From contig SXWH01000289.1 of the NCBI GenBank assembly GCA_005791535.1, forward strand, positions 1 through 54,762: a stretch of DNA of 54,762 nt, in the 5' to 3' direction. A program made the position numbers and the translations under genes. Position 1 is the stretch's first letter. Each line of letters begins with the position of its first letter. Positions 18,171-27,400 of this stretch are shown here, one piece after another. This DNA is from Verrucomicrobiaceae bacterium (GTDB lineage Bacteria > Verrucomicrobiota > Verrucomicrobiia > Chthoniobacterales > Chthoniobacteraceae). The notes beneath the pieces were generated by a model that saw only the letters and a program-made list of their open reading frames with translations, ran no database searches and was not told the DNA's origin.

Positions 18171-20162
18171 TTACTCGTTTGGAGATGCCCCGTTGCGTTC
18201 GTCTTCCACATCCGGCTCGGCGAGGTTTTGGTAAACGGGAATCGGCGCCAGATTCATGCGGGATGCATTTGCGGCAAATTCCGCTTGTTCCTCGGCCTCG
18301 GCTTCGCGCCCGATGCGAGCCAGAAACCGGCTGTAATGGCCGCGAATGACGCCGAGTTTCGGGTCAAGATTGATCGCCACCCGGTAGGCCTCTCCCGCTT
18401 CCTTAAAACGGCCGTTTCCCTCCAGCGCCTGCGCGTATCGTACCCAAAGTTCCTCGTCTTGAGGGAACAGGTCGAGCCCCTGCTTGAATGACTCAATCGC
18501 CGTATCGTACAGCGGCTTCCGGAGGGCTGGGGCGATTCTGGCAGCCATCAGCCGGTGCGACTGTCCGATATGTAAGTGGGTGAATGGGTTGCGCTTTTCC
18601 TTCTCAAGCGACTTGCGGCCGAATTCGATGGCCTCTTGATACTGCTTGTTTCGCACGGCGACGCGCGCCTTTTCGCACCAGTATTCGCCCGGAAATTTCG
18701 GCAGGGCGATTGCGCAAATCGCACCACCAATTCCGGCGGTTACCCAGACCGCGATTTTGGAGGTTGTGCCCCATGTCGGTTCCGCGGGGGCGGGCTCGAG
18801 CGGGTCGCCTTCGTTCGGTGCGTCGGGAGAGGGCTCGGGCGGATCCTGCAAATCGCCGGAATTTGCGAGAAACCCGAACACCACCGCGAGGAAGATGGCG
18901 TTTCCGGGAAGGTGCATGTTGAAATCAACTACGGCGTGCGCCACGTGGGCAGAGACGGTTGTAAGTGCACCTATATTGAATGCGAGTTGCAGGCCCGGCC
19001 CATAAGGATCCTCGGTTCGCGCGGCGACGAGCCGGCGGAATCCAGCGAACCCGGCCATTCCGTGAACGAGGAGAAACGCCGCCATTCCCGCGGCACCGAC
19101 GATACCATACTCCGCCAGCAGTTCGAGGTAGTCGCTGTGAGCGTGCTCGGGGTCGGGCTGGAGTTCCGGACGGCGGAACAGGCGGCCGTAATAAAGGTGC
19201 GTGCCGGCGCCGGTGCCGATGACCGGGCTGACGCGCCACTGGTCGACGGCGGCCGCCCAGTTTGCGAGACGGATGTCCGATTTGCCCGAGGTGACATTGT
19301 GTAGATCGCTCAGCTTTGCTAGGCGTTGCTTGAGCAGATCGCTCTGCATCATCAGCGGGTAGGAGATGGAGGGAACCAGCACGACCATCAAGATGACGCC
19401 ATAAACCGCGCCGGGAAAACGCGGCCTGTTTGTGCGATACGTCACGATCAGCCCCAGCACAGCCAGAACCAGCAGCGAGCCCAGCGATGAAATCCATCCG
19501 CCACGGCTCGCTGTAAGTGTAACGCCCACATAACATAATAGCGCCACGTATCCGAGCAGCCACCGCGCCCATGTCCGCTGGGTTCCCCAAATGGCGATGG
19601 AAATCGCGAACGGTGCCACCGCTTCGAGAAATCCAGCGAGGTGGATCGGGCTGATGAAGCTGCCGCTCGCCCGCTGCTGCGGTTCACGGAGGAAACCGAA
19701 AGGCATCCAGCCGTGATCGCCGGCAAACTGCCTGACGCCAAAAACCACCTCGATTACGGCGAGGCCAAACATGCAAACCATAAACGCCATTCGGGGCCCG
19801 GGTCGTTGCATGAACAATGCAGAGGCTCCGTACGCAGCGAGGCATGCGAGCACCATGTAGATATCCGTTCTCGCCAGATATTCCACGGGCGATTGCGAAG
19901 CGCGCGCCAGGATGTACGTAAAAAACACCGCCACCACTGCCAGGCACCATTTTGAAGGATCACGTCCGGCGCGCCGGGCCGCGGGCAGCATCAGGGCGCA
20001 GATTGCCAGCAGGGCGTAAGCGGGCAGACTGAAGACAAGCCGCGTCCCGCTGATCGCAAACTGGATCATGATCAAGGCCGATGCCACAAGGGCTGCAATC
20101 AAGGCATTCACAAAGGTCGCGCACACTACGCGATGCCGCCTGCGGCGCAAGCGGGCGCTCAT
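18171..20162 (-). CDS. O-antigen ligase-like membrane protein with C-terminal TPR repeats
   Basis: A 663-residue inner-membrane protein. About ten hydrophobic segments span residues 15-450, with the large periplasmic loop typical of Wzy/WaaL polymerase-ligases; the region containing GTGAGTHLYYGRLFRRPELQPDPEHAHSDYLELLAEYG shows the conserved H-(N/S)-x-(Y/L)-LE-x-x-x-E-x-G signature of the Wzy_C domain. A last hydrophobic segment (near 478) is followed by TPR-like helices at about 500-640. Family members join glycans to lipid A-core or to proteins, or polymerise them. No other polysaccharide gene is adjacent, so the acceptor is unknown. Start at ATG 20162, preceding an Arg-rich cytoplasmic N-terminus. 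Confidence 0.88.
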   Translation of the reverse strand: MSARLRRRRHRVVCATFVNALIAALVASALIMIQFAISGTRLVFSLPAYALLAICALMLPAARRAGRDPSKWCLAVVAVFFTYILARASQSPVEYLARTDIYMVLACLAAYGASALFMQRPGPRMAFMVCMFGLAVIEVVFGVRQFAGDHGWMPFGFLREPQQRASGSFISPIHLAGFLEAVAPFAISIAIWGTQRTWARWLLGYVALLCYVGVTLTASRGGWISSLGSLLVLAVLGLIVTYRTNRPRFPGAVYGVILMVVLVPSISYPLMMQSDLLKQRLAKLSDLHNVTSGKSDIRLANWAAAVDQWRVSPVIGTGAGTHLYYGRLFRRPELQPDPEHAHSDYLELLAEYGIVGAAGMAAFLLVHGMAGFAGFRRLVAARTEDPYGPGLQLAFNIGALTTVSAHVAHAVVDFNMHLPGNAIFLAVVFGFLANSGDLQDPPEPSPDAPNEGDPLEPAPAEPTWGTTSKIAVWVTAGIGGAICAIALPKFPGEYWCEKARVAVRNKQYQEAIEFGRKSLEKEKRNPFTHLHIGQSHRLMAARIAPALRKPLYDTAIESFKQGLDLFPQDEELWVRYAQALEGNGRFKEAGEAYRVAINLDPKLGVIRGHYSRFLARIGREAEAEEQAEFAANASRMNLAPIPVYQNLAEPDVEDERNGASPNE

Positions 20163-20241
20163 AAAAAGAACGCGGTTTTTAAGCGCCGCCGCTTGACGTC
20201 CATCGCGAAGACGCGCAGCTTATTGCCACCATCCACCCTGC

Positions 20242-20454
20242 ATGAGCGACGCCGACAATCACCTACTCAAAGGCTCCCTCCTCTACCGCGAATTCCTTGC
20301 GGAGCGCAGTGCCATCCTCGAACACAAGTGGTTCATGAGCGAAAAAGCCAAGCACGACGTGGGCTTCGAGAAAGCCCTTCTCGACTGGATCCTCAACTAC
20401 CGAGCGCGCTGGCGCGCCGAGCGCAGCGCGAAACTCCGGAGCGGCGGGCAATGA
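20242..20454 (+). CDS. Small conserved-looking protein (70 residues) with an LEHKWFMSE motif
   Basis: A short soluble protein, charged and aromatic. Its centre, ILEHKWFMSEKAKHDVGFEKALLDWI, resembles the (L)EHrWylSE..grdvG..aA..dy segment I associate with DUF4032-type proteins, here standing alone. The frame is clean, composition is protein-like, and it sits 61 bases upstream of pyrR on the same strand, so it may share the pyr transcript. Function unknown; the DUF4032 resemblance is from memory and unverified. Confidence 0.7.
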   Translation: MSDADNHLLKGSLLYREFLAERSAILEHKWFMSEKAKHDVGFEKALLDWILNYRARWRAERSAKLRSGGQ

Positions 20455-20515
20455 CGAAATGATTCGCCGCCCGCGCCTTTAAATGCGAACCCGTGAGCTC
20501 GCGAAGGACGCACCA

Positions 20516-21102
<587 letters not shown>

Positions 21103-21106
<4 letters not shown>

Positions 21107-22041
21107 CCTGGACCCGCAAAGACCTTGTCTCCATCGCTGCGCTCAGCGCCGAGGAGATTCGCTTCATCCTGCAGCACGCTTCAAACTTCAAGACCGTCGG
21201 CGCGCGCGACATTAAAAAAGTTCCCGCGCTTCGCGGAAAAACGCTCGTCAATTTCTTCGTCGAACCGAGCACCCGCACGCGCATCAGCTTCGAGTTGGCT
21301 GCTTTTCGTCTCAGCGCCGACGTGGTGAACATGAGCGCCTCGACTTCCTCGCTCACGAAGGGCGAAACCCTCAAGGATACGGCCCGGAACCTCGAAGCAC
21401 TTCTGGCTGACATCATCGTTCTTCGTCACAGCAGTGCGGGAGCTTCGCAGTTCCTTGCCGAGCGGCTGAAAGCGAGCGTTATCAATGCCGGGGACGGCGC
21501 GCATGAACATCCCACGCAGGCGTTGCTCGACACGTTTACCGTCTGCGAGGCAAAGGGCCGGATGGACGGTGATTTGCGCGGTCTGCACGTGGCGATAATC
21601 GGCGATATTCTGTTCTCGCGCGTTGCGCGGTCGAACATTCACGCACTCATCAAACTGGGCGCGAAGGTGACGCTCTGCGGCCCGCCGACGCTGGTCCCGC
21701 GCTCGCTCGAATCGCTCGGCGTTTCCATCACGCACAACATCGACGACATCATCGGGAGCGTCGATGTCGTGAACCTGCTACGCATCCAGCACGAACGGCA
21801 GCGCAAGGAGTACTTCCCTTCGCTTGGCGAGTACACGTCGCTTTTCGGCCTCACGAAAGCCCGGGCTGCGCAACTGAAGGACGACTGTCTCATCATGCAT
21901 CCGGGTCCGATTAACCGTGGTGTGGAGATCGACAGCGACATCGCCGACAGCGGGCGGAGCGTCATTCTGGATCAAGTCACGAACGGCCTCGCTGTGCGTA
22001 TGGCGGTGCTTTACCTCTGCGCAAACGCGCCGCAAAGCTGA
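21103..22041 (+). CDS. pyrB: Aspartate carbamoyltransferase catalytic subunit
   Basis: Catalyses carbamoyl phosphate plus aspartate to carbamoyl aspartate, the first committed step of pyrimidine synthesis. 312 residues, normal length. The carbamoyl-phosphate site STRTR (56-60, in [13 protein letters not shown]), the Ser-x-x-Lys loop (SSLTKGE) and HPTQALLD (136-143) are intact, and the aspartate-domain region [13 protein letters not shown] is present. ATGA overlap with pyrR shows translational coupling. No pyrI or pyrC follows: the next gene is convergent with a seven-base gap. Confidence 0.97.
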
Positions 22042-22048
22042 CGAATCC

Positions 22049-23497
22049 TCAGCCGCGCCGTGGCGGTGGAGCGAGGAAGTTCAGCGGCATGGTGCGCTTT
22101 TTCTGCACGGCACCGGCGCCGCGTACTGCGGGCAGGATGAATTCGAATTCCGTCCACTCCGCATCCGAGCGCAGGAGCACGAGGTCGCCGAACATCGCAA
22201 CGGCAAGTTCGCGGGCAATCGCGAGCCCCAGTCCGTGGCCGGCGACATCCTCGTTGCCGTCGCCGCGGGAAAATCGGTCGAAGATGTAGGGCTGGCGTTC
22301 TTCCGGAATCGGATTGCCGGTATTCGAGACCACGATGCGCGCCCATTTTCCGTAGCGAAATGCGCGGATGTAAATCATGCCGCCCGCGTAATTATACTTC
22401 ACCGCGTTCTCGATTAAATTGAGCAGCACCTGCTCGACGCGCGGTGGATCGGCTACGGCGAGCAGCGTCTCCGGCGCTTCAAACTGCATCGTTACTCCTC
22501 GCCGCTCGGCAAGTAGCTGGCCGTCTTCGCAGCATCCCTCGACGACGCTGCGAAGGTCGGTTTCGACGGTGCGAATCTCCAGCGCACCTGCGTCGGCGCG
22601 CGCCAGGAGCATGAGGCCCTCGGCGAGTGAGGAAAGGCGGCGGGTCTGCTGCAGGAGGTCGTTCAGGCCGGCATTGATGTCATCGGAATTTCCCTCCCTC
22701 GTGAGCAGGTCTTCAATCGTCATCCGCATCACGGTGACCGGCGTTTTCAACTGATGGGAAGCGTCCGCCGAGAATCGAATCGCCAGCTTGTATGCGGATT
22801 CGAGGCGGTCGAATGTCCCGTTCAGAACATCGGTCAGCGCTGCGATCTCGTCCTGCGCGACGGGTTGAGGGATGCGCTTTTCGAATTCCTCGACGGAGAT
22901 GCTTTCCGCCGTGTGGATGATTTCCTGCACCGGTTTGAGCGCCCGTCTGGCGACCCAGATTCCCCCGGCGAGACTCAGGAGAACCACGGATGGCAGGGCG
23001 ATGAAAGCGGCCCACAAAATCCGGTTCATTGTGGCTTCGTGGCTCGCGAGAGGGAACGCGAGGAGGACTTTCATTCGCGAATTCGAAAAATGGCCGATGC
23101 GATAATTGCGGCCGGCGATGGCTGCGTCCTTGTATCGATTGGTCACCGGCGCGATTCCATCGAGCGAATGATCGCCAAGCGACGCGGATCGGTACGCGGT
23201 GCGGCCCTCCGAATCGAAGATTTCGATCATCCGGTTCGCGGACGAATCAGGCAGCATGTCGGAGGTGATTGTAAGCGTGCCATCCGCCGCCCGGAGCGCT
23301 GCGCGGTCGAGATCCGCCAGGATTTCCCTCCCATCGCGCTCCATCCGCTGGCGGACGATGTCCAGCAATTCGGCGCGGAGGAAAATGAAGATTCCTGCGA
23401 ATGCGAGCGCGATCGTGACGCCCGCGACCATTGCGGAGGCGAGGGCCACCTTGGCCCGCAGGGGCATGTGGCGCCACCGAAGCGGCGGCAGCTTCAT
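22049..23497 (-). CDS. Two-component sensor histidine kinase
   Basis: A 482-residue inner-membrane kinase. TM1 is about residues 18-40, a periplasmic sensing segment runs to about 155, TM2 about 160-183, then HAMP (about 184-238), a HisKA dimerisation domain with phospho-acceptor His248 (FSADASHQLKTPVTVM) and a HATPase_c domain with N-box (LLNLIENAVKYN), G1 (VVSNTGNPIP) and G2 (GHGLGLAIAREL) motifs. It overlaps the response regulator by four bases (ATGA), so the pair is stoichiometrically coupled. The layout is like QseC/PhoR-type kinases; the signal is unknown. The divergent giant surface protein is the obvious candidate target. Confidence 0.95.
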   Translation of the reverse strand: MKLPPLRWRHMPLRAKVALASAMVAGVTIALAFAGIFIFLRAELLDIVRQRMERDGREILADLDRAALRAADGTLTITSDMLPDSSANRMIEIFDSEGRTAYRSASLGDHSLDGIAPVTNRYKDAAIAGRNYRIGHFSNSRMKVLLAFPLASHEATMNRILWAAFIALPSVVLLSLAGGIWVARRALKPVQEIIHTAESISVEEFEKRIPQPVAQDEIAALTDVLNGTFDRLESAYKLAIRFSADASHQLKTPVTVMRMTIEDLLTREGNSDDINAGLNDLLQQTRRLSSLAEGLMLLARADAGALEIRTVETDLRSVVEGCCEDGQLLAERRGVTMQFEAPETLLAVADPPRVEQVLLNLIENAVKYNYAGGMIYIRAFRYGKWARIVVSNTGNPIPEERQPYIFDRFSRGDGNEDVAGHGLGLAIARELAVAMFGDLVLLRSDAEWTEFEFILPAVRGAGAVQKKRTMPLNFLAPPPRRG

Positions 23498-24198
23498 GCG
23501 GCGGTTTGAACTGCCATGCCGGACGCGACCGCCTCCTGAATCGTGTAGCCTACGCTGCGGACCGTCTGGATGAGTTTCACCGGAAAGTCTTCATCCACCT
23601 TGCGGCGCAGTCGCTGGATGTAGACGTCTACTGCATTCGTCTCGTCGTCGAGGGCGCTTTTCCAGACATGCTCGCAGAGTTCGGTGCGTGTAAATACGCG
23701 GCCCGGGTGGCGCATGAGGAAATTCAAAAGCCCGTACTCTCTGACGGACAGGTATACCTTCGTGCCGCTGCGGTAAACCTCGCGGGTAGTCTCGTTGAGC
23801 ACGAGGTCGCCGATGCGGAGAATGGGTGAATTGTGTCCTCCAGTCCTTCGGATGAGTGCATTCACCCGCGCGAGAAGCTCTTCCATCGCAAACGGCTTTG
23901 GAAGGTAGTCGTCGGCCCCCTCATCCAACCCGTAGATGCGGTCTTCCTTGCTACCGCGTGCCGTCAGGATGAGCACCGGCGTCGAGATGCTGCGACCGCG
24001 GATGGCGCGGAGCACTTCGATTCCGTCGACACCTGGAAGCGCGAGGTCCAGAATGATGATGTCGTACGGCTGTGTGGTTGCGGCGACCATGCCTTCGTCG
24101 CCGCGAAGGATGGAAACGACACTGTGTCCGGCGTCGTTCAGGGCCTTGGTTACATACTGGGCGATTTTCTTTTCGTCTTCGATCAGCAGGATGTTCAT
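23494..24198 (-). CDS. OmpR/PhoB-family response regulator
   Basis: A 234-residue regulator with a receiver domain (phospho-acceptor Asp51 in IIILDLALPG, Thr79 and Lys101 of the switch) and a C-terminal winged-helix DNA-binding domain (about 125-222, REYGLLNFLMRHPGRVFTRTELCEHVW...VDVYIQRLRRKVD...IQTVRSVGY). First gene of the two-gene operon with the sensor kinase. Its upstream region is shared with the divergent 1740-residue surface protein gene and contains two copies of a TGTCAC core, suggesting autoregulation and control of that gene (inference). Confidence 0.96.
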   Translation of the reverse strand: MNILLIEDEKKIAQYVTKALNDAGHSVVSILRGDEGMVAATTQPYDIIILDLALPGVDGIEVLRAIRGRSISTPVLILTARGSKEDRIYGLDEGADDYLPKPFAMEELLARVNALIRRTGGHNSPILRIGDLVLNETTREVYRSGTKVYLSVREYGLLNFLMRHPGRVFTRTELCEHVWKSALDDETNAVDVYIQRLRRKVDEDFPVKLIQTVRSVGYTIQEAVASGMAVQTAA

Positions 24199-24228
24199 GG
24201 GTGGTTTATCGGTTAAGATGTTTGCAAA

Positions 24229-24246
24229 GTGACATAAACTTCATGC
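24229..24246. promoter_or_regulatory. TGTCAC-core motif upstream of the response regulator
   Basis: AGTGACATAAACTTCATG is located about 30 bases before the regulator start and contains GTGACA, the complement of the TGTCAC core found upstream of the divergent surface-protein gene. Candidate binding site for the adjacent OmpR-type regulator; weak evidence on its own. Confidence 0.25.
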
Positions 24247-24380
24247 TTTGACGAGACCGCATGCATGATGTTCACGGGATTTTACAGCAAATTAACCTCA
24301 CAGGTTTTTTAGAATCGCCGGAACATCGTCCAATTTCACCGGGCGCTGCGCCTTTGATGCATGCGGGTTTCCAGCCGGAA

Positions 24381-24398
24381 TGTCACAAAATTATGACA
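24381..24398. promoter_or_regulatory. TGTCA-N8-TGACA dyad upstream of the giant surface protein
   Basis: TGTCACAAAATTATGACA has perfect 5-base inverted arms and an AT-rich centre, 59-76 bases upstream of the chosen start. It shares TGTCAC with the site near 24229. The intervening leader also has a small hairpin with a T tract (AACCT-CAC-AGGTT then TTTT, 24294-24310), a possible attenuator. No other element is recognised in the 258-base gap. Confidence 0.35.
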
Positions 24399-24456
24399 AC
24401 AGCCCCTCGACAACTGCGGAACGCCGCTTTACCCTGCTATGCTTTTTTATCACTCA

Positions 24457-27400
24457 ATGTCCGCCCGATTCATCCTATCCCGTCTCATCCTCGCAACCTC
24501 GGTTTCCGCGCTCTCGGTGCTACTCGCACCAACTGCAACCGCAGGCGCTTTTTCTTGGACCGGCACGACCAATTTCTGGTCGACATCCTCGGCATGGAGC
24601 CCTGCCTCGGCTCCGACCGGCAATGATCCGACGGATATTCTGAATTTTGGCGGCGATGTGAGCCTGCCTTACACTTCCACCAACAACATCGCAGTTAATC
24701 CATTTCGGCTGAATCGAATCAATCTCAGCGCGACGGGCATTGCGGGGAACTTCCACACCATTTCCGGCAATCCGCTGGCCTTCTCTGGTAATGCGCCGGA
24801 GATCGTCCAGAATGGCGCCGGTGCTGTTGCGTTCAACACGCCGTTCCAGTTCGACGGCACGTTCACCGCTTCCGGCTTTGGTGCGGGCCTTGTTACCGCA
24901 AATGCGCAGATTTCCGGGATCGGCAAGATCGTGAAGAACGGAACTTCGACGTTCCGCTTTGGGACCACTTTTGTCGCCCCGGTAGTCGGACCGTCGGCGA
25001 ACACCTTTCTCGGTGCGGTGGAGATCAATGCGGGAACCGTCCGCTTTAACAACAACGCCGAGGCGGGTCGCACCGCGATTCGCGGCAATCCGGTGATTTT
25101 GAACGGGGTCAGTTCTGCATTTTCCTGCAACAGCGAAATCCGCAGTGGAGTGATTAGCGGGCCTTTTGGCGATGTGCGCACGACGATTTCGACGGCTGAT
25201 ACAGCGAACCCCCCGAGCGAGAGCATCATAATCACTGCGCTAAGCGACGGCACGTATTCCGGCGCGCTCACGCTTTCGCCGCCAATCGGCGCCGGCAACG
25301 ATCGCGGCCAGTTCATCGTCCGCGGAACCGGCACCCAGACCCTGACCGGAACGTTGAGCATCGACAAGGACGTCATCCTCGGGCGCGGGGCCACTTTGGT
25401 GCTCGCCGGAAATGCGTCATTAGGCTCGCAGATCAAAGGGGCCATCGTGCTCAGTGGTGGAACGGTCGTTCTCGATAACCAAGATACGAACAACAACAAC
25501 CGTATCCGAAACGGTGGTGCCACGACGACGCTGGAGCCGATCGGTGGAGGTGCGCTCGTGCTTTCCGGAAATGGCGCTGGCACGCAGGAAGTCACGGGGC
25601 GTTTTCAGCTTGGCTCGTTTGCATTTAATCCCACCACGGGCCTCTCGGAAACGAAGGCGCGTTCGGGTAATGTGAACCTCCAGATCATCGACCGCGCTGC
25701 GGGCGGCGCAATCACCTCCCTGACATTCGAGAATTACTCGCGCGACCAGCAGCAGCTTGCCCAGTTTGCCACGGTCAATTTTTCTGCGATCAATGACGAC
25801 AGCACGCCGCAGTATCTCCTGCTCGGTCAGGGTGGAAATGGACCGCGTTTCTCCCTGACGACCGGAGCCTTTGCGGTGCCGCTCTCCAACGACCTCCTCA
25901 ATGTCACCGCGGGGAACGCGACGTTTGGTTTGAATTCCGTAGGATGGGCCACGGTCACGGGACCCGCCACGGGAACAGCGAACACCAACGCAACGGTGGA
26001 TTTTGCCACGCACGGAGCTACGGGCATCGCGCCGGTGGCGACGATTCCGTGGAGCGGTTCACTCACCGCCGCGGACAACGCCCGCGTGACGGGCTCCGCA
26101 GCGACGCCGGGTGGAGCCTCGATTTATTCGGTGAACTCGATCAAGCTCGCGCCGTCCGGCCCCGGGCAGTCCCTCAATATCGCGGGCACGGGTGATTTAA
26201 ACACCACGGCCATCCTGCTCGCAGGCGGCACGGACTATACGATTCGCTCCACCGGCGGGGGGGGGATCAGCGGTTCTGCGCCGCGTTTCTTCCATGTGGA
26301 CAGGGCGACGCTCACCTTGGATGCAGGTCTTGCGGGCGCGAATCATCCGGTTGTGAAGTCCGGCAATGGCGTCCTCGCGCTGAACAACGTCGGCAACTTC
26401 AACCTCAACCAAATCCTCGCCATCAACGCCGGCACCGTACGCGCCACGCCCAGCACGACGCTGACTGGCGGTGAAATCCGTTTGCGCGGCGGCGTGCTGG
26501 AGATTCAGGGCGGCGGCACTTTCGCCAAAACCATCGGCATCGGCGCGGATCGGGTGAACTGGACGGGCATCACAAATCTTGGAGTCGCGCAGGATGAGGA
26601 CCGTGGTAGCGGTGGATTCTCGGCATTCGGCGCAAATGTAACCGTGACGCTGAATGGCGGCGCTCAGATATACTGGGAAGACCTCGGGTTCGTCCGATCG
26701 GGTCACGGTCTTATTTTCGGCTCATCGACTGCCAATGCAGTCACCGAGTTTACGAATCCGCTGAGCCTTACGGCATTTGACAACGCCGAACCCAACTACA
26801 ACGCCCGCGAAATCCGCGTGCTCGACAACGCCGGCTCCGCGGCCGACTGGGCGCGAGTTTCCGGCGTCATCTCCGGAACCATCCACAACGACCTTCTGAA
26901 GTCTGGTGCTGGCACGCTGGAATTGAGCGCAACAAATACCTACCTCGGAACCACGCAAATCAACGAGGGACGAATTCTGGTCACCGGCAGCATCGCCTCC
27001 GGAAACGGAGTCATAGTGCGTGAAACCGGCAGCATTTCCGGCACCGGTACCGTGGGGGCCATCATTCTCGACGGAGGCTCCATTGAACCCGGAAATAACG
27101 GCGTTGGCACTCTGACCGCAGCATCCGTTTACTGGCGCACCGGCGCAATCAAGGTGGACGTGGGCTCGGGCGGCAACTCGTCTGACAGACTGGCGCTCGG
27201 CTCGGGGCGATTGCACAAGGATCCGTTTGGCGGCGCGCCGTACGAATTTGATTTCGCCGGCGGTGGAGAAGGGGGACGCACCTACACGCTTGCCACTTTT
27301 GGAAGCACGACGTTCGTCGCGGGCGACTTCAGCGCTGCGAATCTCCGCCCCGGTCTTACTCCGACATTTGCCATCAATGCCGGCGTGCTCACCATGGCGA

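Noticed and set aside
24381..24398. Canonical Pho box for the PhoB-like regulator
   Set aside because: The site is an inverted TGTCA/TGACA dyad rather than the 11-base-spaced direct repeat of a Pho box, and no phosphate gene is nearby; kept only as a generic candidate site.
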